DNA of 64,000 bases from Heliocybe sulcata (Eukaryota; Basidiomycota; Agaricomycetes; Gloeophyllales; Gloeophyllaceae). Shown here piece by piece: positions 54,077 through 64,000 of the stretch. Position 1 is the first letter of the stretch; each line of letters opens with the position of its first letter. Position numbers and translations under genes: made by a program. Location of the stretch: NCBI GenBank assembly GCA_004369045.1, contig ML213504.1, forward strand, positions 529,508 to 593,507, written 5' to 3'. The notes beneath the pieces are model-generated. The model was not told the DNA's origin. It worked only from the letters and a program-made list of their open reading frames with translations, and did no database searches.

Positions 54077-56639
54077 ATGGATCCGCATTCAAGACATTCG
54101 CAGTTCAACCAGAGACAGCGCAAGGTTGGCCCTCTTCCTCCAAGTACGCGCTATATGGAGCAAACCCAAGTAAAAGCACCGGGCACAGGCAGTCTGAAGA
54201 ACCGCGCTCGGTCCTCTTCTTCGACCTCGCTCTCTGTAGCACGGCCTATATCAACGAACTCGAGAATCAGACAGGATGAGCAGTATAGGAAGGATATGTA
54301 CTTGGCGTTCATCAATAACGCGCTGCAGCAAAAGGCCAATGTACGTCCGATGCTCTCTTGATCACACGACCGGTTCGTGCTTACAGTCGCACAGGGAAAC
54401 AGCGACGCTTTTGACGAGCTCCTTGACCAGTTCAATCTGAAGAAATCGACATCCGGAGAAGCACCCTCACCAGCGCCACAGTTGCGACTCTGGATCCTTG
54501 CTCTCTCTCACGTCGTCTCAAGGCTCGACCGCCCCCTCGCGCCTTTAGTCGAAGCAATCGTCAACCTGCCTTGGACGACCATGGACACCGCCTTCGTCAA
54601 ATCCTACACAATCTTCGTCGGCATGCTCGTCAGCGCCCGGCCGGAATATCTCTCGCTCGTGCTGGGCACCATCACCCGTGGCTTCACTCATCGTGTGTCA
54701 TTCCGCTTCTGAGCTCTGTGCGATCCGTACTGGAACTAGAACTATCTTTTCAGAGTCCGGACTTCAAGCACTCGACTCGATTCAGTCAGAAGGGTCGTCG
54801 CAGCCGCTCACTCGCCGTGTGATATACGAACGTCAGCATTACCTGCTACGCCACCTGCTCTTCTTAATTCCTACATTGGCGTCGACCTTGCAGCCTCTGC
54901 TACTGAGCAATTTCCCGCACAAACGACAGAGTCAGGTGGCTCAGATCACGTATATCCGGAATCTTCTGCAAGTGATGGACTACTGTCCGGAACTCGCAGA
55001 CCGGATATTGGCTACCATCGTGGATCGAGCTTTACAGATAGACGTAAGTACACTCCCCACCTTATGAAAGGCAGCCCTCATATATTCACAGGTCGAGATT
55101 CAAGTTGAGCTGGAAGAGCTGGAAGAACTTCAGGACGCTGACGGGCAAGAAGGAGTGTTTGAACTAGATCCATTCGACACTGTTGTTGGCCAAGAAGGCA
55201 GCGACGAAGAATCCGACGTAGACGAGGAAGACGACGGTGACGACTTCAGCGACCTCTCTTCCGACGCTGGTGGCCAAGTAGACGAAGTCGAAGAGGTGCC
55301 GGAGGTGCCCACGGACTTTCATCACGTACAAGACATGGTTAACAAGCTTGACGCGATATTGAAGCTGATATTCGATCACTTTAATCGTTCAAATGCAGTG
55401 ACACCTCTATCCCCCGTACGACTGCAGTCGCCACTCGCTTCTTCTCGTCCAGGGACTCCGCTTCTATCACCAGAACCTCCTTCAGACCCTCCTCGACCGG
55501 CCACGCCCGAAACGATTGAGCGCGGCAAGGCACGCCGTCGGTCGCAATTCCATGCCCTTTTATCAATATTCGACCGGTCGATCATACGGACGTTCAAATC
55601 ACGATATACGCAGTTCCTGGTCTTCTGGTACTCCTCTCTAGATCCGGAGTTTAGCGACTTGTTCCAGGGCATGCTGGTCTCGAAGGCATTGCTGGAGGAC
55701 GACCAGCCTGTCGTGACCCGCGCCGCTGCGGCGAGTTACATTGCGAGCTTCGTCAGTCGAGCGCAGTTCGTCGACCGGGAGAGTACGCGGAGAGTAGTGT
55801 CGGTGCTATGCAACTTCCTCAAAAGTCATCTCGACATTATGGATGCCGTGGCAGCTCAGACCGGAACCGCGATACCACCAGCACAGAGTATGGGCAACCA
55901 TAGTGTTTTCTATGCAATCTGCCAGGCGGTGTTCTTGGTGTTTTGCTTTAGGTGGCGAGATTTGGTGGAGGAGCAGGAGGAGGAGGATATGGATGAGCTG
56001 AGTGTGCTTAGCGCGGCGACGCCTGGGAAGAAGTGGATGCTGGAGTTGGGTGTCGTGCAGCGGGTGATAACTTCGCCTCTCAACCCTCTGAAGGTAAGAT
56101 TTTTGTTTGAGTAGATCCCGACGCTGGCATTAATTCTCATGTAGGTATGCTCCGCGAATGTCGTCACGCAGTTTGCGCGGATAGCGCAGGCGACGGACTT
56201 TATCTACTGCTACACGATTATAGAGAGCAACAAGCGGACAGAGACTGGCTATGCTTCTAGCACGGCGACGCCAGTCTCGGAACGTCGGTCCCGGGCTACG
56301 GCTGTCCATCCTGCTGTGCTTGGGCACTCGATCAACGCGGAGTTGAATACGTTCTTCCCCTTCGATCCGTACAAGCTGCCAAAGTCGGCGTCGTATATCG
56401 AGGGCGTGTACCGGGAGTGGGCTTCTGTGGCTATTGATGACGAAGAGGAGGAAGAGGAAGAGGAGGACGGCGAGGAAGAAGATGAAGGAAGCGAAGTGGG
56501 TGGGCGCATGCTGTTCCCTCAGATATCAAGCTCGGATGCTCTGGAGGACGATGCAGATGGGTTGGGGGCGTCGTTTGGAGGCATGAGCATCAGCCCTATA
56601 CGACCGCCGCCTCTGGTGACTGCTGGAATACTGGTTTAG
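54077..56639 (+). CDS. RRN3: RNA polymerase I initiation factor RRN3 (TIF-IA)
   Basis: Bridges Pol I to the rDNA promoter machinery. The ATG at 54077 (MDPHSRHSQFNQRQRKVGPL) is 146 bp from NDUFB9. The N-terminal part is basic/Ser-rich, then HEAT-like helices: MYLAFINNALQQK, FDELLDQFNLKK, LRLWILALSHVVSRLDRPLA, FVKSYTIFVGMLVSARPEYL. A long acidic linker follows (DEESDVDEEDDGDDFSDLSS), then VQDMVNKLDAILKLIFDHF. The core motifs are FKSRYTQFLVFWYSSLDPEF, FQGMLVSKALLEDDQPVVTR and AAAASYIASFVSRAQFVDRE, then HSVFYAICQAVFLVFCFRWR and NTFFPFDPYKLPKSASYIEG. The end has a Glu run (about 56435-56490) coded by GAG/GAA repeats. Conserved enough to be sure of the family. Confidence 0.94.
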
Positions 56640-56887
56640 TTGTGTTAGTATCAATACGTCTATGCTGCATTTATTTCGAGTGGTCTCACTTGGGACTGTA
56701 TAATACAGCTGCTTAGCGTTGAAGCTCGCTCGATAACCTTGACGGACTCGCGGACTCTGAACATGGGCCGCTGAGATACGACAATATTCGCGGGACGCGG
56801 TCGGAGTATAGGCCGATAGGAATCTAACCTATACACTGATCTTCAGATCTATCCAGACTGATACGTATACTAAGTCCACATCCAGCC

Positions 56888-58287
56888 ATGAAATACATTT
56901 GGTTGGACGCCGATCCTGTATGTCTCGTGGTCTGCTTCCGGTCGGACACTGGCCTTACTGATGACTACTCTTTCTCTGCAATACAGGGCCATGACGACGC
57001 GACAGCGATATTACTAGCTGTCCATTGCCCTGATATCAAGCTGCTGGGCGTTTCAACGGTAAGATAACATTCCAGCCATACAATAACCTGTCTGACTATG
57101 GATGAATTTGGCTTTTGGTAGGTACACGGTAATGCTGACGCTCAGTGCACGGAATCCAACGCCGCACGCTGCCTTTATGCATACGGTGCCCCGCGAGATG
57201 TCCATGTCTACCCAGGCGCTACTAAACCTCTGATACGACCTGCTAGACATGATCCTGAGATACACGGTATCGACGGTCTCGGTGGGGTCGAAGGTCTTCC
57301 TCCTCCAAACAGTGCTGCTGTCCTTGCCCGCCTTGGGGCGAAAGGAGAGGCGGTTAGAGCTGTGGAAGGCATCGCAAGAGCGATCATGGCCGACCGCTCG
57401 CGTAAGATAACGATCGTGTCAACTGGCCCGATGACAAACATTGCCCTTTTCGTGAGCGTTTACCCGGACCTCCTGGACTCTGTCGAGGAGTTCGTGTTCA
57501 TGGGCGGCGGGGTAGGTATGGGCAATCGCTCAGCTGTTGCAGGTTAGTCCTAGAGATCAATGGGAATGTGGCAGACACTCTGACCTAAAAGTTACGCAGA
57601 ATTCAACATTTTATGCGACCGTGAGTCTCCCCTCTCGTGCATCAACTCAGCGGTGTACTAAATTGGAGGCAAAAGCCGAAGCCGCACAGATAGTCCTTGA
57701 CGTTCCGGTCAGAAAAGTCATGATTCCGCTGAACGTCACGCACACGGCCATCATGACTAGAGACTGGCACCACAAACTACTTGCTCCGGGGAGTATTCCA
57801 TCTGATACATTGCCCACACCTACAACCAACCTTCGCCACATGCTTTCCACCCTCATCAATTTCTTTGCCGAATCTTACAAATCGACCTTTGGTTTCTTGG
57901 ATGGCCCGCCTCTCCACGACGCCCTGACAATTGCTTATGTTTGTCAACCCGATATGTTTTCATGCAAACGCCACCGTGTCGACATCGAACTGAGTGGGAC
58001 GCAGTGAGTCAATTCGCGTAGAGTCAGGGGAGCTTAATGACATAGACTGTTATCAGTACATCGGGAGAGACAGTCGTGGATATCTGGGACTACCGCTCTT
58101 GCGATGATACGTGGGGCGCGTCCGGTAAGAACTGCCTTGTCGCCGAGTCATTACAGGTATGCATCCACATCACGCACAGTGGGCAGGTACGCTGATATCA
58201 CGGTTATCTTCATAGGTCGATAAATTCTTCTCGCTCTTCTTAGACTGTGTAGATCGTTGTGATGCGGTGTCTCCACTAAATTCATGA
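56888..58287 (+). CDS. URH1: inosine/uridine-preferring nucleoside hydrolase
   Basis: Ca2+-dependent ribohydrolase of the IUNH family (Urh1 in yeast), releasing base and ribose in nucleoside salvage. Exon 1 (ATG 56888) is tiny: MKYIWLDADP. Splicing to GHDDATAILLAVHCPDIKLL restores the Ca2+-binding D-x-D-P-G-x-D-D motif. Then come GVSTVHGNADAQCTESNAAR, IHGIDGLGG, ITIVSTGPMTNIALFVSVYP, EEFVFMGGGVG and AEFNILCDPEAAQIVLDVPV. VMIPLNVTHTAIMTRDW and GPPLHDALTIAYVCQPDMF supply the conserved His-Asp pair. The C-terminus is VDKFFSLFLDCVDRCDAVSP, stop 58285-58287. Six or so introns. All signature residues are present. The gene symbol follows yeast; substrate preference is not shown. Confidence 0.92.
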
Positions 58288-58443
58288 ATTGTAATATAGG
58301 CTCGTGAAGGTATTGCTGCATACAATGTGTGGATATACGTGACTGTCCTAGATAAAGCTGCAGAGCATGTAAGATGATGTGAAAGCTTGCGAAAACAGTA
58401 AAGAACGCAGGTCGGTAACCTAGATAAATAGGCGCGTAATAAA

Positions 58444-61400
58444 TCATTCGTAAATGCGACTCTGTCTTGAGCTTGAGCTGCCATCCAGGAAGATCTTGCT
58501 CAATGGCCGTTCTCTGTTGGGGCGAATCCGTCTCTTGCCAGTGCGCATGCTCCGGATAGCTTGATCCAAGTCGCCACGACCAACGGAGAGTCCGGCACGA
58601 CCTTGGGAGTCCGGAGGTGCTTTGAGCGTATGTTCGTCTTGTTGACCCTTGATAGTCTGCTTAGGAGCTGAGCAACATGTCCTCCTAACGATAGTAAGTG
58701 TACTTACGAGTTCTGCTGGCTTGTCTGTTTCCTCTTCCGGGACCGACAGTGTTGGAATGGGAGGCGGTTTTGGGGCCGCGTCATGAACTTCCAACGCGGC
58801 TTTCTGTAATCTTTGTCAGGAAGATTCCTACAAGATGTGCAACTGGACTGACCTGCAGCGAAGAAGAGAATGTCAAGATCATAGCGAAGAAATCCTCGTA
58901 TTTAGGAGCCTCCGGAGAGTCCGGATTCTCCCCGTAGTACAGAAGGAGAGACCGCAACTCCTTCTCCAACAGGTTCACCATGTTCTTGAGAGCAGCGACC
59001 GTTGGAGTAGCTTGAGAAACGAACGGCTGTGCGATATCATGTAAGATCCGCATAGAGCAAAGGCACGAGCGAAGTAGAAGGCATACCTGCATGACTGCAA
59101 CAAACCTGTCATTAGGAGGGACGGACAGCTGCTGCAAATTCCGGATCTCCTGCTGCACTTGTCCCAGACCGGACGAGAAACTGTTGACAGAAGTCACGAG
59201 CGTTTGAACTGACACTGTGAACTCGGATCAGCATTGCCTTACAGTATATGATGGATCTGGACATGCCTCGTGCCGCTGCCTCCAAATAGGGCAGCTCATC
59301 CATGAACGTGACCAGAAGGGGGTTTGTCCTCAAGAGTACCTTGGCGAGGTAGTGTAACAAGGTAGGACAATCCGGGCCTCCTTTGACTGTCCTCGTTTCT
59401 TTGAGCTGGAGAGACATGCATAACTGGCGAACAATCAGTGGTCATAATACGCTCACCTTCAACAAGGCTTCAAGCTGGAATCCACGGGCACCTCCTCGGA
59501 AAGTCGATCCGTTCAAAGCATTTCCGACAGTGAGAATGGCCTGGAAAACACGTCTTCAGTGGCCTATTGAGATTCAACAGGAACTATGCACAAACCTGCA
59601 GAACTTGCTTGAATCTATTGGAGGACCTGAGCTCTTGCGAGGCATTGCGCAGAATGTTAAGCTCTGGCCGGACTTCCTCAATGTCGAGTTCCAGCTTGCG
59701 TCGATACAGCATGCACTCTATGCGCTCTGATAACCGAGGTATTGTCATGATCTAAGTCATGTTAGTGGGTTATTGATTGTGACATATAGGAGAACCTCAC
59801 CTCGTTGAAATACTGGTCCGCTTTAGCGAGTTTGCTAACATCGTCGAAGTCCTTGATTCGGTTTATCTTCGATCACTGTCAGATGAGCTCGCGATTCCAA
59901 CGGCTGCGACTCACCTCTTCTGGTGTCGGGAGCTGTTTACCAATTGCTCTGAGGTCATCTATTGATAACTTATCATCATCAATATCCAGTAACGCCTTCC
60001 GTATCTGGGGGTAGCCGAGCTTAATGCGTGACAGCATGATAGCTGCACCTAGTCAGCAACGGAATGAGGCGCATATCTATCAGTACCCACCAATATTGTT
60101 AGCCCTTGTGATATCCAAGAGGGTAGTGACGCTCTGTTTCCTCGTCGGGCTAGCCACTAACTGCGAGGGCGTAGGCTGTAAATTATCGATAGCGAACGTC
60201 GCCTCAAGGTCATCCAGCTTGAAGACAGTTTCCGCGCCGACATCTGTCCAGATTGTCGAACTCAGGGCAGGGTCTGGAAGTTTATTCCAGAAGAAGGGCT
60301 TCATGCGTTTCCCGGGCTTCGTCAGCTTAGGTTTCGAGAGGGCCTTCATTCCGGGAGGCGGGGGTGGGGGTGGAGGACCACCAAAAGCGGGTGGAGGGGG
60401 CGGTGGAGGCGGTGCAGTTGGGCCGCTGGGAGGTGGTGGTGGCGGGGGAGGCGGCGGTGGACTTCCATTCATAGCAGGAGGCGGCGGCGGCGGTGGTGGT
60501 GGTGGCGGTGGACCGGAAGTAGTAGGGGACGCCGGAGGAGAGGGTGTGGCGGGAGGTGGTGGGGGCGGTGGAGGTGGTGGAGGAGGGACCCCGGGCGCAA
60601 TAGCAGGTGCAGACAAAGAACTCGAGGGCTTGGGCCGTGGCGGCGGAGGCGGTGGAGGGGCTACCGACGACTTGTAGTCCTTCTCTGTGATGAACTTGGG
60701 CTTAGCCGCTAACTCCGCCTCGAGGCTAGTGATCTGCGAGCGAAGAGAAGCGATCTCATCATCCTTCTGAGCAAGGCCTTCAATCGCTCGATTGGCAATG
60801 AGCTGTGGGTCCACATCCGACTCCCGGTTCTCTTCTCTTCGGAAACGAGAGTAGACAGACTCCAGAGCACGTTTGAGATAAATCACCTCCTTGTCTTTTG
60901 AGCTTAGGCCCAGCTCGAGTTCCTCATTCTGTCTCCTTTGTGAGTAGTCTGGAAGCTTGGTAATACAAAACCCTAACCTTGATCTTGAGCTTGGCGATTT
61001 CATCACTCAATGCATTCCACTTCACCCGATCACGTCGCGCACGCTCCTCCTGAGCCCCATGTTAATGAATGATTATAATCAGCATCTGATGAAGCCTCTT
61101 ACCGCTTCGCGACCATCATTAGGATTCTCCGCTTTAGCCCGCTGAAGTTCAGCCTGTAACTGCAGAACTTGTTTCTCCTTTTGGACTAGCCGCTGGACAA
61201 GTCCATGGAAGTTCTGGGACTGCTAGCAATGAATAAACAACGACCAACAAAAGGTGCTAGCTGCATACCTCTTGGCCACCCTTACTCATGCTCCTCGGCT
61301 GAGGGACAGGGATATTCAATTGAAGTGCTTTCATAGTGTTAAGCTCTGCCGTTTGCTGATCTACTTCATCACGCAAGCTCGTACGCTATGCAAGGGTTAA

Positions 61401-64000
61401 TAACAGCAGTTAACTGATGCATCATGATTCACCTCTTGAAGTAGCTCCTCCACCCTTTGCCGAAGGACCTCTATCTCTTCTGCAGAGGCCAGACCAGCAG
61501 ACGACATCACTTCGAGTTGATTGCCCGTGACGTGCTCTACGGAAACAAGGAACCGTTTCATCATGTTCTGCCATCCCTCCGTACTGCACGGGATAAGGAA
61601 AGAGGATGTCAGGCTTCCGAGACGATATTGATATCTGAAACCAATATGCGCACAAATTATCCAGAGCAACCAGCTGTTCCAGGAAGCTGTCAAATACAGA
61701 TACCAATTCCGATTTGAATTCGCTACAGAGCGCGGTCAATATATATACCCACGTCGGAGGACGAGAAAGCACTCACAGATCGATGTCCCTCTGAAGCATT
61801 AGGCAATAAAGCTTTAAAGTCTTGACGATAGTGGGGTACAACTCATCCTGGTCCTTTGCAACCTGGATGAGTTCGTCCAGAACAAGCGTGCCCTCGGAAG
61901 CGTCTCTTTGATGCCCGCTCCCGTCCCTCATCAGCTTTCGTGCGCGTTCACGCATGTCCTCTTCGTCCTCGAATTTCTCTTCCGTGTACACGTCGAGCTG
62001 AGTGAGTAGAGGATCCGGTGGACTAACGTACCGAAGCGCCTAGCCATACATATTAATGGCGAGGAAATATAGCATAAAAGTTCAGCATACCACAATCGCT
62101 TCGTTGAGACCTCGTCGGGTAAACTCATCTCGAAGCAGAATACGCTCTTCCAATGAGTCTGGACAGTTAGTGAGAGCATTCACGAGAGACATCGACGCCA
62201 CTCGAGCATCCCATATCCCTTCGTCATCGTCCTCCGCATCGGATGACTGGACAACGTCTCCATCCAGTTCGTGATCAGGGAGCCGTAGCGAAGCAATCAG
62301 CTCTTCGAAACGGAATGCCTCTTCAAAGGCTACCCGATAGTCCGACATCGCTGCCAGAACCGCGCGGTGCCCCTCGCTCAAGTTGAGCACACATATAGCT
62401 GCAAGGACTTCGGACGCCAGGGTGCGCAGTTTATGAGACGAGTCGTGGAGAGCATATGCGATATGCGTTATTATGGTAGGCGACGATAGGACGCAGTTGA
62501 AGCCGGGCTATGAAATGTTCAGCAATGCGATAATCAACCTGTATCGCTGTTCTTACTTCTGTATTGAGCAGCACTCTCAAGCACTTCACCAACTCCAGCA
62601 ACACGGTCCCTTCGACATCCAAAAGCTTCTTCCGCTTGCCGCCTTTCCCCACCAGACCCGATAGTATATTACCCAACGCGTCGATCCCCTGCTCATCATT
62701 GACGAACTCTTCAATCCAGTCCAATTGTGCAGTTGATAGGTGCACTCGGAGGGAAATCAAGTGCTTGACCAGCTTCATGTCCGTCGCCTTGGTTGAGCGC
62801 AATGTATCGACGTACCACTGCGCCGTCTTAGCATTCTGGCCTTTCCCGTTCGCGCCCGTGTCCCCTCCTGACGAGGTCCACCAGCTGGACCACAGTCCTC
62901 CAGTCCCTTGAGGCTTCAATGGCTGCTGCTCCCCGGACAACCTGATAGATCTCGCATTCGGAGCTCTATCCATGGGCTTGTGCGCATCCGCTGACTCGCT
63001 GGAGGCTTCGGCGCTGCCCCATCCCGATATGGAGAATCGCTTCATTAGACCAGAATCGCCCGTCAGTTGGGGAACCAGTCGGGGTAGTATTCCCGCTGAG
63101 CTGGCGAGCCCAACCGAAGCTGGGTAGGAAGACTGAGCAAACTGCTGCGCGTGAGATTTCGAGGCGGCTTTGGAAAGAGTGGCAGCACGGAACGCCTTGT
63201 TCTGCTCCATGAGGTACAGCTTACGCTCAGGAGGCAGCTTGTACATTTCTTCACGCCTTGGTCCTTTCAGTCCGAGTTCGTCCTAACAAGAGTGGTTGAG
63301 TGGTTGATAAAAAAGAAGTCGACGCAGCAGAACGACTCACAAGCATTAACTCAAACTCAGCTGGATCGGGGCTCCCCTCCACCTCCTGGGACTCCGGCTC
63401 CGCCACGATCTTACTGATTATTGCGTTACCAGACTTGTGCTCTACGAGCTTAGGCTCGCTGACGCTCTTCCGCTTCTCGGGAAGAGTAGACACTCCGGGT
63501 GCCGGCGACGCGTACCAACTCTCGAATAAGCTAGAGAGGCGATTCTGAGATATTGTACTTCTCCAGTCGCCTGATCCTTGGGTTCTCCCGGGTGAGGACG
63601 GAGGAGAAGGGGAAATGGGCCTGTCGTCCTGCTTCAACGTGCCCTCCTCTTCCTCCATCTCCTCTTCTTCAGACTCTTCCAAATCAGCGAGCCGTCTGAT
63701 CGTTGCTTCCGATGGCGTCAAGGACGTCGAAGACACCGAACGTGCGGTTGATCTACGATACCATTCATCGGGGACGCAGAAACGGAACTTGCGAAGGGCG
63801 GAGGGGGATAGGGAATTTGGCGTGAGAGGGGCTTGGATCAGGCTGACGGCCAGGTACGATGGAGGGACCCTTGAATACTCTACAAGCAAGAGCGTAAATA
63901 TCTAGGACTACCGCTAAGCCACATTTACTGGACGCACTCTCAGCTTGACCATCTGACCAGAGTTCCTCGAATGCATAGTCAACATTTCCAGCACCAGGCA
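58444..64000 (-). CDS. formin (Bni1/SepA type), 5' partial
   Basis: Actin nucleator of polar growth and cytokinesis. Read from the right edge: a disordered N-terminus (KFRFCVPDEWYRRSTARSVS), the GBD/FH3 region from LGLKGPRREEMYKLPPERKL (about 63280) through ELVKCLRVLLNTE and LNLSEGHRAVLAAMSD, and coiled coils. Next are FH1 poly-Pro (60360-60665), then FH2 with GKRMKPFFWNKLPD, GNALNGSTFRGGARGFQLEA, TLLHYLAKVLLRTNPLLVTF and KEDFF-like KYEDFFAMILTFSSSLQ. A DAD follows (GDLDQAIRSMRTGKRRIRPN) and the stop is at 58444. Many introns. The exon ending near 63895 has no ATG and is closed by an upstream stop behind an acceptor, so the start codon lies in the last ~100 bp or beyond the window. All regulatory modules (GBD, FH3, DAD) seem present, so autoinhibition is expected. 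Confidence 0.93.
60358..60665 (+). repeat. G-rich low-complexity tract (FH1 region of the formin)
   Basis: The + strand is dominated by GGTGG/GGCGG/GGGGG repeats because the - strand encodes runs of 6-11 prolines separated by short linkers. Many closely spaced runs of three or more Gs give quadruplex potential. The reverse frame of a Gly-rich 'protein' on the + strand is an artefact. Confidence 0.8.

Noticed and set aside
60024-60677. 217-codon Gly-rich frame on the + strand
   Set aside because: Exactly antisense to the formin FH1/FH2 region; the glycines are the reverse of proline codons.
1-64000. Transposon, retroelement, CRISPR or secondary-metabolite cluster
   Set aside because: No reverse transcriptase, transposase, integrase, long terminal repeat, spaced direct repeats, or PKS/NRPS/terpene synthase text was seen on either strand.

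Overview
The window is nuclear DNA from a filamentous basidiomycete, most likely an Agaricomycete (mushroom or polypore lineage). Genes are compact and almost all are cut by introns of about 45-60 bp with GT(A/G)NGT donors. The F-box/LRR fragments are of a type I recognise from Agaricomycetes. A VelB-type velvet factor and a two-HMG-box protein resembling the mushroom developmental factor Exp1 also fit. I see no rRNA, tRNA, CRISPR, viral or intact transposon sequence.

Left part (1-24.9 kb): an unrecognised ORF (-); a membrane protein with a spermidine-synthase-like fold (+); an MDR-type NAD(P)H oxidoreductase (+); nicotinate phosphoribosyltransferase NPT1 (+); two decayed-looking F-box/LRR paralogues (-); a BTB/POZ protein (+); a 2OG-Fe(II) dioxygenase with a probable mitochondrial presequence (+); an acidic hypothetical protein (-); the Ran GEF RCC1 (-); prefoldin 2 (-) divergent from complex I NDUFS8 (+); and an ArfGAP (-).

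Middle (24.9-43.6 kb): VelB-like velvet protein (+) tail-to-tail with an intronless 1,046-residue PPR protein (-). The PPR gene almost touches a small divergent ORF (+). Then come a GNAT acetyltransferase (+), an Exp1-like HMG protein (-), complex I NDUFA13/GRIM-19 (-), an INO80F-like coiled-coil protein (+), a basic hypothetical protein (-) and an Rtc3/SBDS-domain protein (-).

Right part (43.6-64 kb): MLH3 (-) divergent from THOC3/Tex1 (+); lipin/Pah1 phosphatidate phosphatase (-); complex I NDUFB9 (-) divergent from RRN3 (+); inosine/uridine-type nucleoside hydrolase (+) tail-to-tail with a formin (-) whose 5' end leaves the window.

The content is mostly housekeeping: DNA repair, mRNA export, Pol I initiation, complex I, lipid synthesis, actin assembly and nucleotide/NAD salvage. 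There is no obvious metabolic cluster or defence island. The least explained signals are several long perfect promoter palindromes built on ACGCGT and TGACGTCA cores, a well-supported 4-nt micro-exon in the Rtc3-like gene, and a 9-bp gap between two divergent start codons.
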